From Nitrospira sp. (GTDB lineage Bacteria; Nitrospirota; Nitrospiria; Nitrospirales; Nitrospiraceae): DNA of 36,581 nt. The stretch is taken from the NCBI GenBank assembly GCA_005116955.1, contig SWDI01000001.1, positions 842,999 to 879,579 on the forward strand. The letters run 5' to 3'. The position numbers were made by a program, and so were the translations under genes. Positions 1 through 7,025 of this stretch are shown here, piece by piece (the stretch's first letter is position 1; every line of letters starts with the position of its first letter). The notes beneath the pieces were generated by a model. It was not told the DNA's origin. It did no database searches and was given only the letters and a program-made list of their open reading frames with translations.

Positions 1-231
1 CGACACGGCAAAGAACACGGCGTTGGCCAGAATGTTAAACCGCCACAGCCCCATCCACACCGAGTCGAACTCCGGCGTCATGGAGTCCAGGCCGTGCGAG
101 TACCCAAACGTCCGCTGGTACAGCACCCAAAACACTCCGATTCCCAGCATCCCCAACCACCCGAGCTTCACCGGCTTCGAATCGTACCACTGCGAGATGT
201 CATATCCTCGCCCTGAACTGTCTGCAGCCAT
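1..231 (-). CDS. amoC: Ammonia monooxygenase subunit C, N-terminal part (runs off left edge)
   Basis: The 77 visible codons encode the N-terminus of an AmoC/PmoC-family membrane subunit of copper-dependent ammonia monooxygenase, which oxidises ammonia to hydroxylamine. Visible family marks are YDISQWYDSKPVKLGW, then a first membrane helix, then QRTFGYSHGLDSM and EFDSVWMGLWR. The start is set by GGAGG about eight bases upstream of the ATG. amoA and amoB would be expected beyond the window edge, but that is inference. The residue pattern fits comammox Nitrospira better than betaproteobacterial ammonia oxidisers, judged from memory and not by alignment. A separate promoter candidate lies in the 375-base gap before copD. 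Confidence 0.9.
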   Translation of the reverse strand, partial: MAADSSGRGYDISQWYDSKPVKLGWLGMLGIGVFWVLYQRTFGYSHGLDSMTPEFDSVWMGLWRFNILANAVFFAVS

Positions 232-319
232 ACTCCCTACCTCCTTCTGTTTGGATGAAATAGTGAAACTACGGAGCACCACGTTTCAGTGAAAGATCCT
301 TCTCACAACTACGTCTTAT

Positions 320-355
320 TTGCTCACGTGGAAGGACCGGTTAAAATGTGAGCAA
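320..355. promoter_or_regulatory. Inverted repeat at the predicted amoC transcription start
   Basis: TTGCTCAC at 320-327 is perfectly complementary to GTGAGCAA at 348-355, with 20 bases between the arms. The right arm touches the -10 box of the amoC promoter candidate, so the repeat could be an operator or a hairpin at the start of the leader. No regulator can be named. Confidence 0.45.
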
Positions 356-384
356 GTATCCGACAAAAATCTGAGATGAGTCAA
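355..384 (-). promoter_or_regulatory. Candidate sigma70-type promoter for amoC
   Basis: On the minus strand TTGACT (379-384) and GATACT (355-360) are separated by 18 bases. Transcription would start near 348 and leave a leader of about 115 bases before amoC. The -35 box matches five of six consensus bases and the -10 box four of six. Confidence 0.45.
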
Positions 385-606
385 GGGAAATATTATGGGT
401 TAGGCTCGCAAAACACTCGTATAAAGCCTACATGGCAAGCGTGGTTCGTGCGACCCCACGTATACTCTTGCGGATGGTTGAAGTCAAGCTCAGGAGGGCT
501 GTGCCATGACGTCTGTCTCTCTCGGCGGGCCATGCGATGTGCGTTTTTGTCCGAATGAAACTCTCTCGATCAATTACCGTGGGTTGGGCCTGATTTAGAG
601 CCTGAT

Positions 607-2622
607 TCAATGGACGTGATCACCGGGGGGAGGCAAGATCTCTCGCTCCTGATTGAGCTGTGTGATCTGTTGTGTCAAAAGGCTCATGTCTGTCCAGCTT
701 GGTCCATCTCCATGAGGAATCCATCGAGCTCGTAGGTATCCGAATCGATCGAAGAGAAACTCCATGTGACTCTGGCGAGTGCCCTCGCCGAACAAGTCAG
801 GAATCGAGAGTGTTCGGCGGAACAGCGCATAACTGCGGGAGATCTCTCGTCCGCCTTGAGTGATGACAGGGAACGGCATCCCCTGTGCGATTGAGGTCAG
901 CTCATCCGGAGGAAGGTCGGTCATTGGGACTGCCATGATAGCCGTGCCAGTTGTGGTAATCACGGTCGAAGCCGTACGAAGTTGATCAAGCCGAACACGC
1001 GACTCCGGCCAGGAGAACAACACGAGCAGTAGGTTTTGTTTTCCGCGGAAGTCTTTCAAGGTGCCGCTTGAACCATCGTGCGCCGTATACGAAAAGTTCG
1101 GGGTGGCCATAAACGGCTGCTCAGGCAGAATACGGGGCGTGATGATTCGGGATTGATACCCTCGGGAATTGGCATGGAGAAAGTTAAGGAGATCCCAGCG
1201 CTCTTCTTCTGAAAATTTCTCACCGAAGGCCGGCATGACACCGTTGAATCGTCCGTAGGTCAGCCAATGGAAGAAGTCGCCCGCCGTGTGCATGGCGGTA
1301 TGAGGCTCCGTCAGCAGGTCGACGGGTTGTTTCGGCAGCGTCTTAGCCAATACCCCATTCCCTTTAGCCTGTGGGCCATGGCAGGGAATGCAATTCTCCG
1401 TGAATAGCTCGACGCCATTGGCAATCGAGATGGCATCGAACGGAACCGGGGTCTTTCGATACGTCTCCGGGTAGGATTGTATCGCGATGGGATAGAATGT
1501 CGCACCAAGTCCGAGGATCCCCAGCAGGGTTGGAACAGCGATGCGCCACGAGGTTGCCCACTGTTTTTTACGGCTGAGTACAATGGTCGTTCCAGCTATG
1601 ATCAAGAGTACAAGGCCAGTTAGCACAATGGCCCTTACAAGCCAGTCGTCCCATGTTGCGTCGATAGAGAAGCGGAATGGGTAGGGCCAGTTATCGATGA
1701 CCTCATGTTTAGCCGGGACCGCATTGGCCAGTAAGGTCGCGACGATGACCAGGAGAATGGCGAGGCCAAACTCGACTGTTACCCATGTCCGAAGTTTTTG
1801 CCCACTTGCTGCGGCTTGCTCGGAGCGTTGCCGAATCGATGGTATCCAAAGAGACTTTGCTCGTGAGGCGATGGAAAGAATGACGGCAAGTAACGTGAGC
1901 TTTGTGATGAGCAGCCAGCCATACGCTGTCGCGACCAGTCCGGCGTAATTGGTCTCAAACATGCGATTGGCCACGACGAGGCCTGATACGACAACAACGA
2001 TCATTGTGATGAAGGCCAATCTCGAGAAGCGAGCCAGCACGTCACCGATATGGGATCTTTCGTCAGCTGATCCGGTCGCGATGGTGGAGGCAATAAGAAT
2101 TACGCCCGGGAGACCGCCGAACCAAACGCTAGCTACGATAAGATGTAGGGCATAGATCACGGTGGCCAAGACCGCTTGCTCTTCGGCCGCCGAATGGCTA
2201 GCGAGAGAACCGAGGGCCAGGGGCAGCGCCGCCGCTGATGCACCTGTGACGTAGCGCCATTGCGCAGCAGGAGCAACCTGTATGTACAGAACGATCACAA
2301 GGACAGCAAGGGCACTCGCAGCGCGTAGGGTCCAGATAAACCCGATACGAGTCTTCTGGATAAAGTCCACCCAGGCTTGCGGGTTCCAGGCATTCTCAGA
2401 GGATCCGGTAGCCTGCGCGGTCGTCGTAGCTAAGAGACCGACTAGGCCGATCAGTAGGAGGGTGGCCAACCAAGGAAAAGTCTTTTTCAGACGAGCCAGC
2501 CACGAATGCCCTGATTCGAGGCTCTTCGGCTCGGCGATTGCTAAAAAAACGCAACCCCCGATCAGCATCATGTTGGACGCGAGTTGCAGACAGCGAAGCA
2601 GCGTACCGACGGCCTCGATCAT
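607..2622 (-). CDS. copD: CopD-type copper membrane protein fused to cytochrome c and a redoxin-like domain
   Basis: A 671-residue fusion. Residues 1 to about 385 are a multi-helix CopD domain, the inner-membrane partner of CopC in copper handling. Residues about 395-490 form a class I cytochrome c with heme motif CIPCH at 411-415 and a likely axial Met at MPAF (463). Residues about 505-660 resemble a thioredoxin-fold SCO/AhpC-like domain, but the expected cysteine site reads SWPES, with no Cys. CopD proteins usually contain only the membrane part. The start overlaps the copC stop by four bases (ATGA), so the two are translationally coupled. It is the last gene of the amoE-amoD-amoD-copC-copD run and was probably recruited to supply copper for ammonia monooxygenase. 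Confidence 0.85.
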   Translation of the reverse strand: MIEAVGTLLRCLQLASNMMLIGGCVFLAIAEPKSLESGHSWLARLKKTFPWLATLLLIGLVGLLATTTAQATGSSENAWNPQAWVDFIQKTRIGFIWTLRAASALAVLVIVLYIQVAPAAQWRYVTGASAAALPLALGSLASHSAAEEQAVLATVIYALHLIVASVWFGGLPGVILIASTIATGSADERSHIGDVLARFSRLAFITMIVVVVSGLVVANRMFETNYAGLVATAYGWLLITKLTLLAVILSIASRAKSLWIPSIRQRSEQAAASGQKLRTWVTVEFGLAILLVIVATLLANAVPAKHEVIDNWPYPFRFSIDATWDDWLVRAIVLTGLVLLIIAGTTIVLSRKKQWATSWRIAVPTLLGILGLGATFYPIAIQSYPETYRKTPVPFDAISIANGVELFTENCIPCHGPQAKGNGVLAKTLPKQPVDLLTEPHTAMHTAGDFFHWLTYGRFNGVMPAFGEKFSEEERWDLLNFLHANSRGYQSRIITPRILPEQPFMATPNFSYTAHDGSSGTLKDFRGKQNLLLVLFSWPESRVRLDQLRTASTVITTTGTAIMAVPMTDLPPDELTSIAQGMPFPVITQGGREISRSYALFRRTLSIPDLFGEGTRQSHMEFLFDRFGYLRARWIPHGDGPSWTDMSLLTQQITQLNQEREILPPPGDHVH

Positions 2623-3020
2623 TTCCTTTGAGTGTCGCCCTTTACGGTGAAGTCGAAGGTAGACTCAACCACATGGCCGTCGACCGAGAGGACACGGAAC
2701 TTGACGGAGTACTTACCGGGAACCAGCTCGGGAAGGGGCAGCACGATCGATTTCTGGTCATCCGGTGCAAGCGTGGGCTTGGCATCAGTGATTGGCTGTT
2801 TTTGGGCATCGAGGACCACGAGCGAGGCGTAGTCTCCTTCAATTTTCTCGTTGAACCACAGTCGCACTTGTGTTGGTGACTTGGTAAGCACGGATCGGCG
2901 TGGAGGCTCGGCCTTGACTAACATGGAATGCGCCAAAACCGAGGTTACGGGTGCTGCCAAGATGAGCATGATAACCAAGATGAAGCGCTTGAACATATTC
3001 ATGCCTGCTGGGCCGACCAT
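2619..3020 (-). CDS. copC: Periplasmic copper-binding protein CopC
   Basis: 133 residues with a signal peptide ending at VLA; the mature protein begins with His (AHSMLVKAEP), the usual N-terminal Cu(II) ligand of CopC. A second typical ligand region is VDGHVVEST near the C-terminus. The fold is the small CopC beta-barrel. The first ATG is preferred because TAAGGAG lies six bases upstream; an internal ATG six codons later is possible. It hands copper to CopD, whose gene it overlaps by four bases. The context beside amoC and amoED suggests a role in loading ammonia monooxygenase with copper, which is inferred from position. Confidence 0.9.
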   Translation of the reverse strand: MVGPAGMNMFKRFILVIMLILAAPVTSVLAHSMLVKAEPPRRSVLTKSPTQVRLWFNEKIEGDYASLVVLDAQKQPITDAKPTLAPDDQKSIVLPLPELVPGKYSVKFRVLSVDGHVVESTFDFTVKGDTQRK

Positions 3021-3101
3021 AAGTTCTCCTTACGCCCGATTGCTACACCTACGGTGATGCATCGGGCGGTCTAGTCTGGCGTTCCCTTGAGAAGTCGCTT
3101 C

Positions 3102-3686
3102 CTACGATACCCGGACCCGTGATGGTTTGCGAGGATCTCGGAAGGCGAAGAACACGGCAACGACAATGCCTACGAAGACCGGCACAATAACCATCATGTA
3201 GTGCGAGAGATGAGAGATGATGCCTTGTTCACCGACCGAAAAAGAAAATCGTGCGACATGTTCGCGACTTTGACCTATTGAAACCAACCCGACGAACTTT
3301 CCAGGTGTATCGAAGTTGTATTTCACGTCGATTGATCCAGTGGAGTAGACCTTGGAGGGGAGGTGTGCGATTGTTACTGCTTCGAGATTATCCTCCGAGC
3401 CGGTGTCTTTTATAATCCTCACTTCTACCGGGATAGAGCGGAGCTCCTGTTCGACATAATCGAGCACTAAAACGGTGTTCCCCACCGCCGGAAGCTCCTG
3501 GCAGAATTTCCGATCGTAGTACATGTCAGGCAGGTAGCTTGCAAAAAGCATCTTATAGGGTCCAGCGTGGAGGACGCATGTATCTGCTGCCAATTCATGC
3601 CCATGTTGGGCCATCGCCGAATAAGGCGCGACGACCAAAAGGAACACACAACACACCCAAGCACGGATGAGAAGATGACCGAACAT
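3102..3686 (-). CDS. amoD: AmoD-like membrane-anchored copper protein (second amoD copy)
   Basis: 194 residues from an ATG preceded by GAGGG; an upstream in-frame ATG at 3719 lacks a ribosome-binding site. The layout is signal peptide, extracytoplasmic domain, one C-terminal helix (about residues 160-180) and a short basic tail. The family pattern is Cys37, then PYKM with Met46, a Y-x-P motif and Cys62 in KFCQELP. PmoD, the methanotroph relative, binds copper through Cys and Met residues, so a copper chaperone or assembly role for ammonia monooxygenase is likely. It is closely similar to the neighbouring copy at 3749-4333 (shared EVRIIKDTG and PGKFVG segments), pointing to tandem duplication. 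Confidence 0.75.
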   Translation of the reverse strand: MFGHLLIRAWVCCVFLLVVAPYSAMAQHGHELAADTCVLHAGPYKMLFASYLPDMYYDRKFCQELPAVGNTVLVLDYVEQELRSIPVEVRIIKDTGSEDNLEAVTIAHLPSKVYSTGSIDVKYNFDTPGKFVGLVSIGQSREHVARFSFSVGEQGIISHLSHYMMVIVPVFVGIVVAVFFAFRDPRKPSRVRVS

Positions 3687-3748
3687 GTTCAACCCTCGTT
3701 TCTCTCTAATTCTCAGCATTCAAAACAGTTTCGCTATGGTCTAAATCA

Positions 3749-4333
3749 TTAGGACGCTACGGGTTGCGACGGCTTGCGGTCTCTCATGAAAAACACAATT
3801 CCTAGGACAATGAGAAGCGCAGCCACAGGAAACATATAGATATTTAAGAATTTGGTATAGAACTTCGGCTCTCCCACTGAAAATGGAAACTTGGAGACAT
3901 GCTCTTTCTTGTCGCCCACGGTGACGATGCCGACAAATTTCCCGGGCTTGTCAAAGGTATAGGCAAAGTCGATAGAACCATTGGGATACACTTTGGCCGG
4001 AAGGTTAAACACGGTGTTGGCCTCAAGATTCTCTTCTGTGCCGGTGTCTTTGATGATCCGAACTTCGGCAGGGAGGGTGCGAAGCTCTTGCTCGATGTAA
4101 TCCAGCACGACAATTGTTTGGCCGACCGCTGGGATATCCTCACAGAATTGTTTTTGTTGAGTGTTTTCAGGCTGATATCCACTGAAGTGCATCGTGTAGG
4201 GGCCGATTGTGAGCTTGCACATGTCCTCGGCCATAGAGAGCCCACCGTGAGCATGGACCTGCGAGGCTAAGAGAGCGCTCAGAATAACTACCGCACATCC
4301 AACTGTCAGTTTCAACAATACGAAAGACTTCAT
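3749..4333 (-). CDS. amoD: AmoD-like membrane-anchored copper protein (first amoD copy)
   Basis: 194 residues starting at the ATG preceded by AGAGGA; the longer reading from 4384 has no ribosome-binding site. It has a signal peptide ending in VHA, an N-terminal His (AHGGLS), Cys39, the PYTMHF motif with Met48 and His49, Cys64 in QFCEDIP, and a C-terminal helix followed by RDRKPS. Topology and motifs match its two neighbours, so the three form a paralogous set. By analogy with PmoD it probably binds copper on the outer face of the inner membrane and helps assemble or protect ammonia monooxygenase. Direct copper binding is inferred. Confidence 0.75.
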   Translation of the reverse strand: MKSFVLLKLTVGCAVVILSALLASQVHAHGGLSMAEDMCKLTIGPYTMHFSGYQPENTQQKQFCEDIPAVGQTIVVLDYIEQELRTLPAEVRIIKDTGTEENLEANTVFNLPAKVYPNGSIDFAYTFDKPGKFVGIVTVGDKKEHVSKFPFSVGEPKFYTKFLNIYMFPVAALLIVLGIVFFMRDRKPSQPVAS

Positions 4334-4399
4334 GAACGTGTCCTCTTTTTTGCAATGGTGAAGAGAATGCTCAGATACTGACATGCGTCGTCCGGTTGC

Positions 4400-4987
4400 T
4401 CATGAGCGACGGCGTGATGCAAACCATCCCCGCACTCGACCCGATTTCGAGAGCTCATATCCGACAACCCCGAGTACCAGCAGCAATGCCAATGGTCCAA
4501 GAGCTGCGCGTCCAAGCTTTGAATAGTCCGCCTGCTGCACTCGCAGCAGGTAGGTGGAAGGGCTGAGCCCTTCCGCTGTGATGATCAATTTGTAGAGCCC
4601 CTTTTCCAGCGTGGCTTCACCTCTCACGATCCCGTCAGGGTGAGAAGCCGGCTTCCAATAAGCCACCGTCTTGGCCTCGTCCTGCTCGTTTTCATTGACT
4701 CCTTGAATGATCTTGACCCCTACCGGCATATTGCGCAGGCTCGGGTCGACAAGGTCCAGGACAAGGAATGTATCCCCCACATCTGGGATCTCTGTGCAGT
4801 ACTGAGCCTTCGGCTCAATTTGGGGCTGGTAGGCACTGAAATGCACCATATTCCCACCGATTGTGCGCACACAAATGTCCTCTTCCATCGACACATTCCC
4901 ATGTGCTACGGCGGCAGTAGGGCCGATTACGGTTACGAGGACCAAGGTCAGGAGGGGAAGGCTTATTCGAATCGCACACTTAATCAT
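4400..4987 (-). CDS. amoE: AmoE-like membrane-anchored protein of the ammonia monooxygenase cluster
   Basis: 195 residues. The signal peptide ends at VAH and is followed by NVSMEEDICV (Cys39), NMVHF (Met47, His49), Y-x-P and Cys64 in QYCTEIPDVG, then a C-terminal helix and a basic tail (GWFASRRRS). It shares the Cys/Met-His/Cys frame of the two AmoD-like proteins but diverges from both, which is why I call it AmoE. It is the first gene of the run leading to copD, with 66 bases to the next start. The ribosome-binding site is weak. Upstream lie a promoter candidate and two inverted repeats. The amoE/amoD naming is from family context and could be swapped. Confidence 0.7.
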   Translation of the reverse strand: MIKCAIRISLPLLTLVLVTVIGPTAAVAHGNVSMEEDICVRTIGGNMVHFSAYQPQIEPKAQYCTEIPDVGDTFLVLDLVDPSLRNMPVGVKIIQGVNENEQDEAKTVAYWKPASHPDGIVRGEATLEKGLYKLIITAEGLSPSTYLLRVQQADYSKLGRAALGPLALLLVLGVVGYELSKSGRVRGWFASRRRS

Positions 4988-5010
4988 GACGTCATCCGCT
5001 GAATGAATTG

Positions 5011-5025
5011 TCTAGGCAGCCTAGA
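5011..5025. promoter_or_regulatory. Perfect 7-1-7 palindrome in the amoE leader
   Basis: TCTAGGCAGCCTAGA is a perfect inverted repeat with a central A. It lies just after the predicted transcription start of the amoE operon and 24 bases before the start codon, a typical operator position. The regulator is unknown. Confidence 0.5.
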
Positions 5026-5033
5026 TTCCGAGG

Positions 5034-5063
5034 AATTTACCATCCCGCAGACTGTTGTTTCAA
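5034..5063 (-). promoter_or_regulatory. Candidate promoter of the amoE-amoD-amoD-copC-copD run
   Basis: On the minus strand TTGAAA (5058-5063) and TAAATT (5034-5039) are 18 bases apart. Transcription would begin near 5026 and give a leader of roughly 40 bases before amoE. Confidence 0.4.
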
Positions 5064-5064
5064 G

Positions 5065-5131
5065 TGCTCGAACCATGCGCCTTGATCGGTCTCGATGATC
5101 TATCACCTCGTGCATGGATGTGGTTCGAGCA
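5065..5131. repeat. 11-base inverted repeat upstream of amoE and bfr
   Basis: TGCTCGAACCA at 5065-5075 is perfectly complementary to TGGTTCGAGCA at 5121-5131, with 45 bases between. The left arm abuts the -35 box of the amoE promoter candidate. It could be paired operator half-sites or part of a longer structure in the divergent amoE/bfr control region. Confidence 0.45.
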
Positions 5132-5192
5132 ATATTGAGAATTCATTTCACCGAATTTGAGAGACGAATTCAGAATGCATCTATTTTCCGAG

Positions 5193-5222
5193 TTGACGAC
5201 GAGTGCGATACGTGATGATAAT
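5193..5222 (+). promoter_or_regulatory. Candidate promoter of the bacterioferritin gene
   Basis: TTGACG (5193-5198) and GATAAT (5217-5222) are separated by 18 bases, both close to the sigma70 consensus. TGATAAT, one perfect half of a Fur site, overlaps the -10 box, but the other half is poor, so iron control is only a possibility. Confidence 0.5.
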
Positions 5223-5271
5223 GAGATAGACGGCGATGACGTATGATGACTTACTCGGAAGGAGGCCAGAG

Positions 5272-5748
5272 ATGAAAGCGAAAGAAGGGGTAATCAACAT
5301 TCTTAACAAGATCCTGACGGCTGATTTGACTGCCATCAATCAGTATTTTGTCCATGCCAAGATGTGTGAGAACTGGGGATATGACCGGCTCTATCATAAG
5401 GTGCGGGAGCGGAGCATCGATGAGATGAAGGATGCCGACGAACTGATCGGCCATATTCTCTATTTGGAAGGTGTGCCCAATGTGCAGCGAATGAACGCCG
5501 TTCAGGTAGGGGAGACCGTACCTGAACAGTTCACATTGGATCTGAAAGCGGAGCACGAGATGCTGACCTTGCTGAATGAGGGCATTGTCCATTGCACGAA
5601 GGTCACGGATTTTACGACTCGGCATATGCTGGAAGATATGGCGAAGGATGTCGACGAGCATATTGATTGGATCGAAACTCAATTGGAAACCATCAAGCAA
5701 GTTGGCCTGGAGAATTACCTGGCCGAACAGATCAAAAAAGAATCCTGA
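5272..5748 (+). CDS. bfr: Bacterioferritin-family protein with altered ferroxidase site
   Basis: 158 residues from the ATG preceded by GGAGG; this equals the usual length of the family. It belongs to the 24-subunit iron-storage bacterioferritins and aligns with E. coli Bfr without gaps through AINQYF, the SIDEMK helix and EHIDWIETQL. Met52, the heme ligand, is kept, as are Tyr25, Glu51, Glu94 and His130. Three of the six diiron ligands differ: Asp18 for Glu, Asp54 for His and Val127 for Glu. Such heme-keeping, ferroxidase-poor subunits are known from mixed bacterioferritins, where a second subunit supplies activity. No second copy is visible here. It stands apart from the copper genes, divergent from amoE. 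Confidence 0.85.
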   Translation: MKAKEGVINILNKILTADLTAINQYFVHAKMCENWGYDRLYHKVRERSIDEMKDADELIGHILYLEGVPNVQRMNAVQVGETVPEQFTLDLKAEHEMLTLLNEGIVHCTKVTDFTTRHMLEDMAKDVDEHIDWIETQLETIKQVGLENYLAEQIKKES

Positions 5749-5805
5749 GGGACATTGTGAAACCCAAAGGAACATCCTGTACGAAAACTTCGTGAAAAGG
5801 GCACG

Positions 5806-6162
5806 ATGTGTGACGGGTTGCAGCGGGTCACACGGCTTTTATGGGCTACTGCGCTTTGTGCCTTGCTCCACGGCGCCGCTGTCGTTCCTGGGCAAGCTGA
5901 GGGGGCTTCGGCTATGGGCACAACACTCTGCCATATTCTGAAGACGTTAGAGTCGACCGTGCGCCCTGGCAACCCACTTGATGCGCAAACCAAATGGCAG
6001 GAGGCCTTGGTGAATGCGTTTACTGACAATGAATTTAATCGTAAGAAAATGGCTCAGGTGAAAGCGGAGGTCGACAAGCTGACCAGCGCCAGCTGCCCCA
6101 AGGAACGGAAGGCTATGCTCAAACACTTAGACGCTGACACACTCGGGGAAACCGTGTTTTAG
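5806..6162 (+). CDS. Small secreted protein of unknown function
   Basis: 118 residues. A hydrophobic signal peptide (about residues 8-31, ending GQA) is followed by a mostly helical, charged mature part with two cysteines, Cys42 and Cys97, which could form a disulfide. I do not recognise the family. It begins 57 bases after bfr on the same strand and may be co-transcribed with it. The start has a modest ribosome-binding site (AAGGG). The mature region is rich in Lys, Glu and Ala and ends HLDADTLGETVF. No catalytic motif is seen. Confidence 0.6.
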   Translation: MCDGLQRVTRLLWATALCALLHGAAVVPGQAEGASAMGTTLCHILKTLESTVRPGNPLDAQTKWQEALVNAFTDNEFNRKKMAQVKAEVDKLTSASCPKERKAMLKHLDADTLGETVF

Positions 6163-6768
6163 ATGTTGTGCTCTCGAGAGAGCCAGATGATAGATGGTGA
6201 TAGAGGGCCTGATTCCAGGCAGCAAGCGCTGGTGTATTGGCAAAGGAGTAAGTCCTGACAACACGCGATGACCGAAAGAGGTCTTGGGCTTCTCCCTCAG
6301 GGTACTTTCTGTGGCAGGGACACCGTTCCATCCTACCCCCACTGCTTTTGTCAGGTCTGGACTCAGGGCGAGTCCGAAGAGCCCATCAGTTGCCCATCCG
6401 AAATCAAGAAGGGCCACACCGTTAAAGAAAGGGCCCATGGTTGGTGAACAACCATGGGCTCTGGACTTCAAGCCCTTTGGCCGAATCTATGCGGTGTGGG
6501 CTCGACCGATTACCCTGACTTATATTAGCAAGCGAGGTCCTCCCGAGGTTGCGATTGCTCGGCTCGTCATGCGGGAGTCTGCAGGTTCTCTTCGTGAAAC
6601 CTGACCATGAGTTCCATGCGTTTGATGGAAGATTTCTGACATCGCGTCCGTCGTATCGGTTTCCATTCCGTTTGACACGGCCGGAATCTCCCATTTCCAA
6701 TCATGAACAGCTGGGTTGAGTCATCACATTCTTTCCCTGCACGGTGCACACTATGAAGCACGACTTAC
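6163..6768. other. Long stretch without a supported gene
   Basis: Several open frames cross this region on both strands, including a 114-codon minus frame at 6127-6471, but none has a recognisable family together with a ribosome-binding site. The only clear structure is the hairpin at 6431-6461. The region separates the bfr pair from the leftward peroxidase operon. Confidence 0.5.
6431..6461 (-). terminator. Terminator-like hairpin ending the leftward peroxidase operon
   Basis: GCCCATGGTTG (6433-6443) pairs perfectly with CAACCATGGGC (6449-6459) around a GTGAA loop. On the minus strand the stem is followed by a T-rich run (TTTCTTTAAC), whereas the plus strand has none. It fits termination of leftward transcription from the peroxidase gene and the small Cys-rich gene. 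Confidence 0.6.
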
Positions 6769-6966
6769 TCACGAGCAGGAAAATGTCTTGAGCCATGCTT
6801 GCAGCCGTCGCGTCTTGAGCGATCGTGCTAGCCCTCTGGCCTGTCCCTGTTGACGTTGGGAACATCGGCACTTGATGCACCATAGCTGCGGATTGCGATG
6901 GCAGATCGGTTTATGACAGCGCAGGCAGGTCGTGATGAGTGCACATGTATGTGGGGCTGATCGCAT
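6769..6966 (-). CDS. Small Cys-rich, zinc-ribbon-like protein
   Basis: 65 residues from an ATG with GAGGT eight bases upstream. Seven cysteines include two close pairs (CLRC at 14-17 and CIKC at 30-33) plus Cys22 and Cys35, a spacing that suggests a metal-binding knuckle. The C-terminal half is basic (RSLKTRRLQAWLKTF), which could touch nucleic acid. It starts 60 bases after the stop of the peroxidase gene on the same strand and precedes a terminator-like hairpin. I do not recognise the family; it could be a spurious frame, though the ribosome-binding site and cysteine pattern argue for a gene. Confidence 0.45.
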   Translation of the reverse strand: MRSAPHTCALITTCLRCHKPICHRNPQLWCIKCRCSQRQQGQARGLARSLKTRRLQAWLKTFSCS

Positions 6967-7025
6967 GGGTTCTACCTCTTTTTTCAAGTGATGGTATCTG
7001 GGCCGTGGCCGGTAGCCAAGGCTGT

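Larger units (their letters stand above)
232..606. other. Intergenic region between copD and amoC
   Basis: No coding sequence is supported in this 375-base gap; the short open frames have no ribosome-binding site or recognisable family. It holds a promoter candidate and an inverted repeat reading toward amoC, described separately. No clear T-tailed terminator is seen after copD, so some read-through from the copCD operon into amoC is possible. Confidence 0.6.

Noticed and set aside
5251-5775. 174-codon minus-strand open frame opposite bacterioferritin
   Set aside because: It is antisense to a clear family member, and its length follows from that gene's codon bias.
6127-6471. 114-codon minus-strand frame in the gap after the small secreted protein
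   Set aside because: It begins inside the terminator-like hairpin, has no convincing ribosome-binding site and no recognisable family.
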